Shown piece by piece: positions 1 to 7,766 of a stretch of DNA of 58,860 nt. Numbering within the stretch: the first letter of the stretch is position 1; every line of letters starts with the position of its first letter. A program made the position numbers and the translations under genes. The stretch covers positions 1 through 58,860 of the forward strand of contig JAQBPO010000007.1 of assembly GCA_028287465.1 (NCBI GenBank), given 5' to 3'. This DNA comes from Fibrobacterota bacterium (GTDB lineage Bacteria; Fibrobacterota; Fibrobacteria; UBA11236). The notes below the pieces were generated by a model. It was not told the origin of the DNA. It did not search any database and worked only from the letters and a program-made list of their open reading frames with translations.

Positions 1-1
1 C

Positions 2-190
2 GCCGCCGCTGCTCCGGCCGCCGCTCCTGAAGCCGCCCCGGCCACAGCCACCGCGGACACCAAGGCCGCCAAGAAGAAGGCGAAGAAGGCCAAGAAGGCT
101 GACGCAGCCGTCGCCGCCGCTCCCGCCGAAGGCGAAGCCGCTCCCGCCGCGGCCCCCGCCGCCGCTCCCGCCGCCGGTGCCGTTAAATGA
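2..190 (+). CDS. C-terminal fragment of an Ala/Pro/Lys-rich protein (runs off left edge)
   Basis: The reading frame is open from the window edge and stops at TGA 188-190, giving about 62 residues. Almost all are Ala, Pro, Lys, Thr or Glu, with a lysine block (KKKAKKAKKA) and a tail ending AAGAVK. The stop overlaps the ATG of the next gene (ATGA at 187-190), so the two are probably translationally coupled. The next protein has a similar lysine block (KKAKKAKAHK) and a similar Ala/Pro linker, so this may be the tail of a paralogous secreted precursor. No domain is visible in the part present, so its function cannot be assigned. A compositionally biased spurious frame is the alternative, but the stop/start overlap argues for a real gene. 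Confidence 0.55.
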   Translation, partial: AAAAPAAAPEAAPATATADTKAAKKKAKKAKKADAAVAAAPAEGEAAPAAAPAAAPAAGAVK

Positions 191-753
191 ATAAGTCCAA
201 CCTGCTGGCCCAATTGGCCTTCGCCGGCATCGCCGCCGGCATGATCTCGGTGTCTTCGGTTTCCGCCGCCGACGCAACGGCTCCGGCCGCCGCTCCCGCC
301 GCCGCTGCCGCTCCCGGCATGACGACGACCTCGACGACCACGACCGTGACCACCACGACCGCGGATACCACCGTCAAGCATCATGGGAAAAAGGCCAAGA
401 AGGCCAAGGCGCATAAGGACTCGACCTCGGTCGCCGTCGTTCCCGCCACCCCTGCGACTCCCGCCACCCCTGGCGTGACCCCCGCAACTCCCGCAACTCC
501 CGCCACCCCGGCCGCTCATGGCACGACGACGACCTCGTCGACCACGACCACGACCGTGTCCACGGCCCCTGCGACTGACAAGCACTCGTGCAAAGGTCAG
601 AACAGCTGCAAGGGCAAGGGCGGATGCAAGATGGATCAGGCCGGTATCGACGCCGCCGCCAAGAAAATGGGCATGGCCGCCGACAAGGCCGGCAAAGCCC
701 ATGACTGCCACGGCAAGAACGAATGCAAGGGTCTGGGCGGCTGCAAAGCCTAA
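187..753 (+). CDS. Secreted Cys-repeat protein, bufferin (BufA2)-like metallophore precursor
   Basis: This is a 188-residue protein. It has a signal peptide (about residues 1-27, ending SVSA-A), a long Ala/Pro/Thr linker with repeated PATPATP and poly-Thr runs (about 30-145), and a C-terminal Cys domain. That domain holds two copies of H-x-C-x-G-x-N-x-C-K-G-x-G-G-C-K: HSCKGQNSCKGKGGCK and HDCHGKNECKGLGGCK. CKG-N-CKG-G-C repeats in small secreted proteins are typical of BufA2/bufferin-type metal-binding RiPP precursors, whose Cys residues are modified by DUF692 enzymes. A DUF692 gene lies 550 bp downstream in convergent orientation. Assignment to the family is inference from motif plus neighbour. 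The very long linker is unusual, since such precursors are normally around 100 residues. A strong terminator follows. Confidence 0.75.
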   Translation: MNKSNLLAQLAFAGIAAGMISVSSVSAADATAPAAAPAAAAAPGMTTTSTTTTVTTTTADTTVKHHGKKAKKAKAHKDSTSVAVVPATPATPATPGVTPATPATPATPAAHGTTTTSSTTTTTVSTAPATDKHSCKGQNSCKGKGGCKMDQAGIDAAAKKMGMAADKAGKAHDCHGKNECKGLGGCKA

Positions 754-793
754 TCCGCACCTGAACATCCGGCGCCTCGCCGACATGTCTGAA

Positions 794-827
794 GAACCCG
801 CCTCCAAAAGGGGCGGGTTCTTTTTTT
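794..827 (+). terminator. Rho-independent terminator after the bufferin-like gene
   Basis: A 9-bp perfect stem (GAACCCGCC at 794-802, GGCGGGTTC at 812-820) with a 9-nt loop is followed directly by seven T. It lies 41 bp after the stop of the Cys-repeat protein and closes that transcription unit. Confidence 0.88.
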
Positions 828-864
828 CCCCCGCCACCACGCACTCCCACAACCCCCAGCCCCA

Positions 865-952
865 CGCCGCCTCTCCCAGGGCGTCCCCCCTGCGCCAAAC
901 GCCGCCACTCCTAGGGCGTCCCCCTGCGCCAAACGCCGCCTCTCCCAGGGCG
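865..952. repeat. Tandem repeat, 2.5 copies of about 34 bp
   Basis: Units at 865-899, 900-933 and a partial one at 934-952 share the core CGCCGCCTCTCCCAGGGCG. The second unit differs by a few substitutions and the first carries one extra C. No open frame depends on it. It sits just past the terminator, in a 550-bp gap between two convergent genes. Confidence 0.8.
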
Positions 953-1125
953 GCACCCCATCCGACCCACCCCTCGACCCCGCAGTCCTGCCCCACAACG
1001 GATCGGCCGAAACCTTTAAGCCACCTTACGACCGCGATGACCGCCCGGGAACAAAGCCCTGGTGGACCCAAACCATCAGACCCACCCACCCCGCGAGCCA
1101 TGGGTCTGCCTGCCAGGGGGATGGA

Positions 1126-1361
1126 CTCGGGGGCGGGGGCGATCGGCGGGGCCGGCCGAATTCGGGCGACATGCGAACGGCCGGTCCAAACGCGCAAAAG
1201 CGCTGCCATCGCGGCCGCGCGTGCGAGGGAAACCGATCAGCGCTTTTAAGCTAAGGAACCGGAGTCCAGGTTTGGACCGGCCAAAAGACCCACCACCTGG
1301 GAGCTACGCGACAGCCGAGCCCGTTCTGAGGCCGGCCCCGCCGATCGCCCCCGCCCCCGAG
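1126..1361. repeat. 236-bp fold-back element with 32-bp perfect terminal inverted repeats
   Basis: Bases 1126-1157 (beginning CTCGGGGGCGGGGGCGATCG) and 1330-1361 are exact reverse complements over 32 bp. Inside lie more paired segments: GGCCGGTCCAAAC near 1179-1191 with its complement at 1269-1281, and AAAAGCGCTG (1196-1205) with CAGCGCTTTT (1238-1247). The whole could fold as a long, interrupted hairpin. The architecture resembles a MITE or fold-back element; no transposase is inside and no target duplication is obvious. Its right arm and part of its interior encode the last residues of the DUF692 protein, so it appears to have landed on that gene's 3' end. Confidence 0.75.
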
Positions 1362-2170
1362 ACCAACGATTGAGCGCGCAGCACCTCAGCATGCGTCTCC
1401 GGGAAAGGCAGGAAGTTATCATCCCACTCCACCATGGTCGCCACCCCCCCCGTGCCCGCGTAAACGACCTTGAAGAGGTCCCACACTTCCTCGCGCACGG
1501 GCCCGTCATGGGTGTCCAATACGTAGGTCCCCTTGTCGGTGTGCCCCGCCAGGTGGATCTGGCACACCCGGGACAGATCGAGCCCGCGCACGTAATCCAT
1601 CGGATCGAAATGATGGTTGCGCGAAGACACGTAGATGTTGTTCACGTCCAGCATCATACGGCAATCCGCCCTTTCCACCACGGCGCGGTAGAACTCCCAC
1701 TCCGGCATGGTGCCCGCGGAGAATTCCGCCACCGCCGAGAGGTTCTCGATGCCGAAAGGGATCTCCAGGAAATCCTGGGCGATGCGGGCCTTCTCGGCCA
1801 CGTGCCGGACGGCCTCGTCCGTATAGGGAAGGGGAAGCAGATCGTGGTAATGATGCGCGCCCGCTTTGGTCCAGCACAGGTGATCGCTGAACCAGGGCGT
1901 CCCGGTCTTGCGCGCCAGGGCCTTCAGCTTCTTAAGGTATCCCATGTCCAGATCGCCGGGCGCTCCCAGGGACATGCACACCCCGTGCAGGACCACCGGA
2001 TAGGTTTCCAGGATCCGTTCCAGGTTCCGCAGCGGGACGCCGCCCGCGGCCATGAAATTCTCGGAGATGATTTCGAAGAAGTCGACCCGGGGGCGGTGCT
2101 CGAAAATATGGGAGTAGTGGGGGATGCGCAGTCCCAGTCCGAATCCCAGATGGGGGAGTTTGGCGGTCAT
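1304..2170 (-). CDS. DUF692 family enzyme (BufB/MbnB-like multinuclear iron oxygenase)
   Basis: This 288-residue TIM-barrel protein carries the hallmark DUF692 segments: EIISENFM, HGVCMSLG, SDHLCW, LPLPY, GIENLS, LDVNNIYVSS-NH, QIHLAGH and EWDDN. The conserved His, Asp, Glu and Asn residues in these motifs bind the iron cluster in MbnB and related enzymes, which turn Cys of a precursor peptide into oxazolone/thioamide or thiooxazole groups. The likely substrate is the Cys-repeat protein at 187-753; this is inference from the family and the neighbourhood. No partner of the BufC/MbnC type (DUF2063) is in view. The last 20 or so residues (SGAGAIGGAGL and following) are translated from a fold-back repeat, so the native C-terminus has probably been replaced. 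No clear ribosome site precedes the ATG. Confidence 0.88.
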   Translation of the reverse strand: MTAKLPHLGFGLGLRIPHYSHIFEHRPRVDFFEIISENFMAAGGVPLRNLERILETYPVVLHGVCMSLGAPGDLDMGYLKKLKALARKTGTPWFSDHLCWTKAGAHHYHDLLPLPYTDEAVRHVAEKARIAQDFLEIPFGIENLSAVAEFSAGTMPEWEFYRAVVERADCRMMLDVNNIYVSSRNHHFDPMDYVRGLDLSRVCQIHLAGHTDKGTYVLDTHDGPVREEVWDLFKVVYAGTGGVATMVEWDDNFLPFPETHAEVLRAQSLVSGAGAIGGAGLRTGSAVA

Positions 2171-2300
2171 GGGAATAATGTAGTCGGTTTGGAGCTTGGC
2201 GTGAGATTGGAGGCGGGGGAGGGTGCCCGGAGGCGGGAGGGGAAAAAGGCCCGGAGGCTCTGGAATCGGGGATCCCAGGGCATCCAGGCGCTGAAGCGAT

Positions 2301-2810
2301 TTAGAACAAGATGCGGAAGTTGAAACCCTGGACGATGCTGATCTGCTCGCCGGAGGTGCTCAACGAGAAGTCGGGCATGATCGGGATGTCGAGGCCGAAC
2401 TTGGTCGACACGGCCAGGTGCGGGACCAGGACGAGTTCCGGTTCGTACCCGATGAAGGTCGACAGGGTCGAACGGCGGTTGGCGACGGAGCCATGGGCCT
2501 GATCATCCGCGAAGTAGAGGCCGACATGGAGGAAGCCGGTGAGCTTCTCCCACTGGTGCAAGGCGAGCAGGTAGCGGACCGAAGCCGACATGGTCATCTG
2601 GGCATCGTCTTCCTGGGAATTGGTGGCGCCGGGGATGTTGTTGTTGTCCCACTGCAGGCCGAGGCCGACTTCCAGGTGGTTGAATCCGCCGAGTCCGAGG
2701 CGGCCGACGATCTGGGAATTCTGGACATCATATCCGAAACCTTCGACCTGGGCATTGGCGGCGACGGTCAGTGCGAGCACGAGGCCGGCGAAAATGGAAA
2801 CTTTTCTCAT
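2301..2810 (-). CDS. Small outer-membrane-barrel-like secreted protein
   Basis: The protein has 169 residues: a signal peptide (MRKVSIF to AANAQ, about 1-20), then alternating hydrophobic/polar strands with many aromatic residues (HLEVGLGLQW, GFLHVGLYFA, LAVSTKFGLDI), ending FNFRILF with terminal Phe. That pattern fits a small beta-barrel of about eight strands in the outer membrane. The start at 2810 is preferred over an upstream ATG at 2849 because the signal peptide begins here and AAGGAG lies about 10 nt upstream. The gene stands alone. No specific family is recognised; a porin-like or opacity-like barrel is the best guess. Confidence 0.7.
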   Translation of the reverse strand: MRKVSIFAGLVLALTVAANAQVEGFGYDVQNSQIVGRLGLGGFNHLEVGLGLQWDNNNIPGATNSQEDDAQMTMSASVRYLLALHQWEKLTGFLHVGLYFADDQAHGSVANRRSTLSTFIGYEPELVLVPHLAVSTKFGLDIPIMPDFSLSTSGEQISIVQGFNFRILF

Positions 2811-3128
2811 GTAAGGAACTCCTTGTTTAGTGAAGAGTGGAAGGTGCATTCACCGGCCGGAGAAGGTAGCCTTTTCGACAAAACCTGACATCTCCTGACA
2901 AGCGTGCGGCTCCTCATCTTGGCGAGGAGATACGTTTCATCCTTGGGGCTGTCAAATTTTCTTGGAGACTTTCAAACGGTAACCATGCAAAAACCGGGAG
3001 GGGAAACTTGGAGGGTACCCCCCGGATTGGAAAGGCAGTTTCCAATGGGAAGAGTGGGATTAATGTGGCGGCTCGCGTTATCTCAGCTATTGATAACGCT
3101 TTAGGCGATTAATCCCGCGGGCGGGAAA
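2811..3128. other. Intergenic gap, 318 bp
   Basis: This region holds the ribosome site of the barrel gene at its left end and lies upstream of that gene and downstream of manA. The only structure seen is a perfect 8-bp inverted repeat, GCGTTATC (3075-3082) and GATAACGC (3092-3099), with a 9-nt spacer. It lacks a T-run on either side, so it could be an operator as easily as a weak terminator. No gene is supported. Confidence 0.5.
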
Positions 3129-4208
3129 TCAGGGAAGCCCTTCCAGGCCGCCCAGGTCCCGGATCTCCGTATCCCCGTATCCAGCGGCCTTCAAGGGCGC
3201 ATCGATCTCTTCGCTGATTACGGGCAGGAAGCTGACCAATAGGGAAGAGTCGGGCGCGGTTTCCCGGATCCTGGGATGGGGGCAGGCGGCGGGGACCAAA
3301 ACCGTTTCGCCCAGGCCAATGCCCATGGGCTGTCCGCCGTCCCAGCCGATTTCGAACGCTCCGGCGATGCAGGTGAGCACGCGGAAGCGCTCCCCATTAC
3401 CGAGTGGAACGGCTCCGCGGACCTTGGAGAGCCTGGTCACGGCGAAATGCCGGCATGCCACGCGGAATTCCTCCTCATGCGTCGGCCGCCGGATCAGCAA
3501 TGGGGGGATGCGATGCTTATCGTGGCGGCGCAGATCGATGACCTGTTCCGACTCGGCGGAATGCAGGGCACGGGGCTTGCCCGAGGGATCGAGCCGATCC
3601 CAATCGTACAAGCGGAAGGTCGTGTCCGAATTCTGCTGCACTTCGTAGAGGAGCAGGCCGGCCGTAATGGCATGGACGGTGCCCGCGGGAATGAAGAACA
3701 TGTCCCCGGCCTTGACCGGCACCTTGTTGAGGACCGTCCGGCACTCACGGGTGCGGAGGGCGGCCAGGACCTGGTCGCGATCACCGCTCCCGGAAATGCC
3801 CAGGATGAGTTCCGCGCCCGCCGGGGCCTCGAGGATGTACCAGCATTCGGTCTTCGCCTCGCCCAAGGGGGAATCCTCCCCGGGATGGACCTGCACGGAA
3901 AGGTTCTCCCGCGCGAAGATGAATTTGTAGAGCAGGGGGAAGCGCGCCAGGCTCGGCATGTACTGGCTGCCCAGGATGTCCCTGGCATGCACGGAGAACA
4001 GGTCCCGCAGGTTGCGGCCGGAGAAGGACCCACCGGCGATCACGCTCGCATTGTCGTCCCGGTCCGAGAGTTCCCAGGATTCGCCGATGTCCGTATCGGA
4101 CGGGCGGCCTTTCCCGAGCACGCGGTGCAGGCCTTCGCCGCCCCAGATCTTGGATTGCAGGATGGATTTGAACTTCAGCGGTTCGCGCACGACGGCGGGT
4201 TGTACCAT
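3129..4208 (-). CDS. manA: Mannose-6-phosphate isomerase, class I
   Basis: This 359-residue cupin enzyme interconverts fructose-6-phosphate and mannose-6-phosphate in the cytoplasm, feeding GDP-mannose and glycan synthesis. The zinc ligands of the family are visible: Gln106 and His108 in SVQVHPGEDSP, Glu121 in KTECWYI, and His179 in PAGTVHAI. An Arg typical of the active site follows in the segment TTFRLYDWDR. The length suits the shorter bacterial ManA type. The ATG chosen has no good ribosome site, so the start could move a few codons inward. Downstream genes on this strand are unrelated. The family call is secure; the physiological sugar (mannose or another 6-phosphate) is inferred from the family. 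Confidence 0.93.
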   Translation of the reverse strand: MVQPAVVREPLKFKSILQSKIWGGEGLHRVLGKGRPSDTDIGESWELSDRDDNASVIAGGSFSGRNLRDLFSVHARDILGSQYMPSLARFPLLYKFIFARENLSVQVHPGEDSPLGEAKTECWYILEAPAGAELILGISGSGDRDQVLAALRTRECRTVLNKVPVKAGDMFFIPAGTVHAITAGLLLYEVQQNSDTTFRLYDWDRLDPSGKPRALHSAESEQVIDLRRHDKHRIPPLLIRRPTHEEEFRVACRHFAVTRLSKVRGAVPLGNGERFRVLTCIAGAFEIGWDGGQPMGIGLGETVLVPAACPHPRIRETAPDSSLLVSFLPVISEEIDAPLKAAGYGDTEIRDLGGLEGLP

Positions 4209-4279
4209 GAAATAAGGATAGCTTTTTTGGCCCCGCGGGAGGAGTGCCTGGAGGGGGAGGCGGACTCCCCCGTCAGGGA

Positions 4280-4717
4280 TCAGGCGGCGTTCTTGGCGCC
4301 GTCGTTGAAGCGGTGTTCTTCCGTATTGAGGAGGCTGGATTCGGAATTGCCCAGGTTGAGGGAGAGCCCCTTGGGCTGGAGCACCTTGTCCACGAACTCA
4401 TCGAACGACTTGAAGATCCTGCCGCTGAAGATGATGTTGAATCCGATGGTGGCGAACAGGAACTGGATGTAATCGGAGCTGGATACGATGTAGATGTCGC
4501 CGCCGGTCTCCTGCACTTTTTTCATGTTGTAGACCAGCGCGCCGATGCCGCCGCTGCAGAGGAAGGAGACTTCGTCCAGGTTGAAGATGATGTGGGAGCA
4601 TCCCTTCTCCACCATCTTGTGGATCTGGGTGTCGAGGATGCGTGAATTGTCCCAGCCGATTTTCCCTTTCACCAGGAAGAGGGCTATCTTGTCGTTGCTT
4701 GTGATTCTCAATTCCAT
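4280..4717 (-). CDS. STAS-domain protein (anti-sigma-factor antagonist type)
   Basis: The protein has 145 residues. The N-terminal 110 form a STAS domain of SpoIIAA/RsbV type: an opening beta-hairpin (LFLVKGKIGWDNS), the helix ILDTQIHKMVEKG, and the strand-loop IIFNLDEVSFLCSGGIGAL. Ser55 in CSGG stands where the phosphorylated Ser of antagonists lies, though the usual preceding Asp/Ser is Cys here. A polar tail of about 35 residues follows. Such proteins switch partners by Ser phosphorylation to control a sigma factor or another effector. No anti-sigma kinase is adjacent. The upstream gene ends 17 bp before this one, so they form an operon and may act together. Confidence 0.82.
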   Translation of the reverse strand: MELRITSNDKIALFLVKGKIGWDNSRILDTQIHKMVEKGCSHIIFNLDEVSFLCSGGIGALVYNMKKVQETGGDIYIVSSSDYIQFLFATIGFNIIFSGRIFKSFDEFVDKVLQPKGLSLNLGNSESSLLNTEEHRFNDGAKNAA

Positions 4718-4734
4718 CGGGCACTTCCGCGGTT

Positions 4735-5601
4735 TTAAATGGCTTGCTTCGTAGGCCCTTGATTATCCATCTTGGGTTCGCGCTCTTCAAGCCATTTGGA
4801 CAATTTGGTGAAGACCAGATCGCGGGTGTCCTGGTTCAACTTGGCCGCCGGGCCCGTCAGATCGCCCGTGGCCTCGTGGGCCTGATCGAAGCCGTCGCCG
4901 ATGGCCTTGCGGATGGATTCCGCGAATTCCTTGGGGTCCAGGCCCGAAATTTCGGCCATTTGCGTGGCAAAATGCACAATGCGATCCGAAGTGTTCTCCG
5001 CGTTCCAATATTCCGGCACCGGGGCGGCTTCGGTCTTGGCGGCGGGACCCGATGCATCCGGGCCCCCATCGGGCATCACCATGAGGAAGCGCCCTTCCCC
5101 CGCTTCCACGTGCTTACCGGATTGCTTTAAGATTTGCTCGAGGATTTTCAGTTGTTGCTGGCGCACTTCCTTTTCGACCTGCCTGGCCCATTCACGGAGT
5201 TCGGCGAGCTGCTTTGCCTTGGGGTCCGTCTCTTCCGTGTTACCTGCCGCGTCCTTCCCGCCCGCCTTCTTCTTCGCGTCATCGGCCGCCAGGGCCTTCG
5301 CGCCCGCGCTGATGCTCAGGAGCTCCCTGTAATCGGCCGTCTCCGACTTATGGGAACTCATCTCCAGGACGTCCCCGTCCCGGGAGGTGTATTTGAGGTA
5401 AAGGTCTTCCGTGCGGGAGTAGGAGAGCGAGGTCCGGGACTCATAGTTCCAATCCGGCGCCGAAGCGGAAACGGCCGGACCCTCCTTGGCCTCGGGAGCG
5501 GCGTTCCGGGCCTCGGTCTTGGGGCCGTCCTTTGAGGAGTTTAGGGCGGGGGAGGGCGGAACGGGGTCTTTCCTCGAAACGTTGGCGGAATTGCTGATCA
5601 T
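4735..5601 (-). CDS. Uncharacterised cytoplasmic protein upstream of the STAS gene
   Basis: The 288-residue protein has no signal peptide or membrane segment. Residues 1-50 are Pro/Ala/Ser-rich and probably disordered. Residues 55-85 (YESRTSLSYSRTEDLYLKY) look like beta strands. A helical, Lys/Gln-rich stretch around 120-165 is predicted coiled coil. The C-terminal part (YWNAENTSDRIVHFATQM, IGDGFDQAHEATGDL) resembles conserved proteins such as the DUF5610 type, which have no known function; I am only moderately sure of that. The ATG at 5601 is chosen over an upstream one at 5661 because GGGAG lies 6-7 nt before it. It is co-transcribed with the STAS gene (17-bp gap), suggesting a signalling link. 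Confidence 0.65.
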   Translation of the reverse strand: MISNSANVSRKDPVPPSPALNSSKDGPKTEARNAAPEAKEGPAVSASAPDWNYESRTSLSYSRTEDLYLKYTSRDGDVLEMSSHKSETADYRELLSISAGAKALAADDAKKKAGGKDAAGNTEETDPKAKQLAELREWARQVEKEVRQQQLKILEQILKQSGKHVEAGEGRFLMVMPDGGPDASGPAAKTEAAPVPEYWNAENTSDRIVHFATQMAEISGLDPKEFAESIRKAIGDGFDQAHEATGDLTGPAAKLNQDTRDLVFTKLSKWLEEREPKMDNQGPTKQAI

Positions 5602-6178
5602 GTCCTGCTCCCTTTTACCCATCCATCGGCGGCTTAGGCGCGGCGGGCGTACTTCCTTCATCGGAATAGTTGAAGGGTTACTTTAACTTTCCCCGGTTTT
5701 ACTTTCGGAGGGCTTCCTGCGGCATCCGCGGGAGCGCATTCAGGGGATGGACCGGGGAAATCGGGGAGGGTGCCGGGGGCCTGGGAATCCCATAAGGCCT
5801 GGGCCCGCGGGCGGATGCGGAAAACCGTCCGGGTCAAGGCCGCCACCCGGGGAATGGGTTTCCGGAGGTCGGGGACCCGGCGAGAAACCGCGCTCCGAAA
5901 AAAGGGCGCTAATTCTAGGATCATTTCCGGATCGGGATCAACCGCAAAGGAATTTTTTTTGTGCATAGGCTGTTGACATGGCGTGGACAAAGTAGGGAGA
6001 AGATGGGGAGCAGGATCGCTTCGATTCCGGAAGCGCGAAATAAGGTCGATTGGAGCGTTTAAAAAAATGTTCGCCGCTCTTGCCCAGGCAAATCCAATTA
6101 TTCTTAAATTAACCCGTCAGATCTTCTTCAAGGTCAACAAGTTGCATACGGGCAAGGGAGAGCGATGGGACGCAATAA
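5602..6178. other. Divergent gap upstream of dnaA, 577 bp; possible origin region
   Basis: The gap separates the leftward hypothetical gene from rightward dnaA and becomes A+T-richer toward dnaA (T-run near 5952-5959, A-run near 6060). A TTGACA hexamer sits at 5973-5978 but has no convincing -10 partner. One sequence, CGTGGACAA at 5982-5990, is the complement of TTGTCCACG, a 7/9 match to the DnaA box consensus; I find no cluster of boxes. A replication origin here is therefore possible by position but not supported by sequence. No gene is supported; the open frames are GC-driven. Confidence 0.4.
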
Positions 6179-7615
6179 ATGATGGGCGAACACACCTTGA
6201 TAGAAGCCGAAGAGAGCTCCTTATGGTCGCAGTGCCTCTCGGCGCTGAAGTCCCAGATTTCCGAGTCCGCCCTGAACACCTGGTTCTCGGCCCTCGAGAT
6301 CGTCGAGTCTTCCGCCGGGGAGATGGTCATAGGGGTTCCCAACGGCTTCGTCCTCGAGTACGTGTCCCATCATTACCGCGGCATCATCGAAAAGACCCTG
6401 GAGGACATCCTCCGCAGCCCGGTCCGCATCTCCTTCTCCGTCCTCTCCCGTGCGCCGCACCTGGAGGTCTACCAGTCGGATTTCCGGTCCGGCGAAGGCC
6501 GCTCGGAAATGTCCTCCTACAACGGAGCCGGCGCGGCGCCCGGCCAGGACGCCCCTTGGCTCAAGTCCCGCGGTCCCGTGCGCATCGAGGTGACGGTCCC
6601 TCTCAATACCCGATACACCTTCGATGACTTCGTCATCGGGGATTGCAACCAGCTGGCCCACGCCGCCTGCATGGCCGTTGCCGAAGCGCCCAGCCACAAC
6701 AATTTCAATCCCCTGGTCCTCTACGGCGGCACCGGCATGGGCAAGACCCATCTGGTCCAGGCCATCGCCCACTTCTGCATCGAGAACGAGACCGTCCGCA
6801 AGGTCGTCTACCGCACCTCGGAAGAGTTCACCCGGGAGTACATCGAGTTCGTCCAGAAGAACAAGGACTCGCGCACCTTCTACCAGGTCTATAAGGACGC
6901 GGACATCCTCCTCATCGACGATATCCAGTTCCTGGCCGGCAAACAGAGCACCCAGGACGAGTTCTTCAACATCTTCAGCATCCTCCAGTCCCTGAACAAG
7001 CAGATCGTCATCACCTCCGATCGGCCCCCTTCCGAGATCAAGGGCCTGCACACCCGCCTGCTGTCCCGTTTCGACACCGGCCTCCTGGCCGATCTGCAGC
7101 CTCCGAACCTGGAAACCCGCCTCGCCATCCTCCAGAAGAAGAGCGAAGGGGACGGGGACTCCTGCATCACCGGGGACGTGCTCACCTACGTGGCCAACCA
7201 GGTGACCTCGAACATCCGCGAGCTGGAAGGCACCTTGATCAAGCTTTCCGCCTACGCCAGCTTCACCCACATGCCCATCACGGTGGAAATCGCAAAGCAG
7301 ATCCTGGGCGACACCCTCCGCAACGTGAACCAGCCCGTGACCATCAAGCGGGTCCTGGACCAGGTGGCCATGGAGTACAGCACCACGGTCTCCCTGCTTA
7401 CGAGCCAGACCCGCAAGAAGAACGTGGCCGAACCCCGCCAGATCGCCATGTACATGGCCCGGCAGCTCACCGACAACTCCCTGCACACCATCGGCCTGGC
7501 CTTCGGCCGGGACTACTCCACCGTCATCCACAGCATCAAGAAGGTGGAGCAATGCATGGAGAAGGACCCGGATCTCAAGAAGCAAGTCGATCGCCTCATG
7601 GAGTCCCTCGGCTGA
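6179..7615 (+). CDS. dnaA: Chromosomal replication initiator protein DnaA
   Basis: This 478-residue AAA+ initiator opens the origin and loads the replicative helicase. Domain I (about 1-90) contains the LWSQCLSALKSQIS helix and WFSALEIVE, used for helicase contact. A variable linker (about 95-140) follows. The ATPase begins near 145, with Walker A GGTGMGKT at 183-190, Walker B ILLIDDIQF near 243-251 and the sensor segment VITSDRPP. The C-terminal DNA-binding helix-turn-helix reads NSLHTIGLAFGRDYSTVIHSI, a variant of the usual HPxIGxxFGGRDHTTV signature. Two consecutive ATG codons start the frame; the nearest purine-rich stretch (AAGGGAG) is some 18 nt upstream, so the translation start is not firmly fixed. 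The tol genes follow. Confidence 0.96.
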   Translation: MMGEHTLIEAEESSLWSQCLSALKSQISESALNTWFSALEIVESSAGEMVIGVPNGFVLEYVSHHYRGIIEKTLEDILRSPVRISFSVLSRAPHLEVYQSDFRSGEGRSEMSSYNGAGAAPGQDAPWLKSRGPVRIEVTVPLNTRYTFDDFVIGDCNQLAHAACMAVAEAPSHNNFNPLVLYGGTGMGKTHLVQAIAHFCIENETVRKVVYRTSEEFTREYIEFVQKNKDSRTFYQVYKDADILLIDDIQFLAGKQSTQDEFFNIFSILQSLNKQIVITSDRPPSEIKGLHTRLLSRFDTGLLADLQPPNLETRLAILQKKSEGDGDSCITGDVLTYVANQVTSNIRELEGTLIKLSAYASFTHMPITVEIAKQILGDTLRNVNQPVTIKRVLDQVAMEYSTTVSLLTSQTRKKNVAEPRQIAMYMARQLTDNSLHTIGLAFGRDYSTVIHSIKKVEQCMEKDPDLKKQVDRLMESLG

Positions 7616-7634
7616 ACTCCCCTACGGGAAACGG

Positions 7635-7675
7635 GATGGACGGGACGGGAAGTCCCGGCCCCGTCCCGTTCCATC
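7635..7675 (+). terminator. Imperfect hairpin after dnaA
   Basis: GATGG-ACGGGACGGG (7635-7649) pairs with CCCGTCCCGT-TCCATC (about 7660-7675), giving a long GC-rich stem a few dozen bases after the dnaA stop. T-rich stretches follow only further on (7690-7720), so it may be a weak or Rho-assisted terminator separating dnaA from tolQ. Confidence 0.5.
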
Positions 7676-7766
7676 TTCCCGTGCGCTACTTTTTCCTCCC
7701 CGAATTTTTTAGTTTTACTCTGTTTCGCGGCATCGCCGCCCCATTCCACACCTAACCGGGTCAGCC

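Noticed and set aside
518-1373. Several open frames after the bufferin gene (518-1249, 1062-1373)
   Set aside because: They are Pro/Arg-rich translations of the tandem repeat and fold-back element and cross the terminator; no ribosome sites or motifs.
5602-6178. Replication origin upstream of dnaA
   Set aside because: Only one weak DnaA-box match was found (5982-5990), with no cluster and no clear unwinding repeat set. Position alone is not enough to call it.
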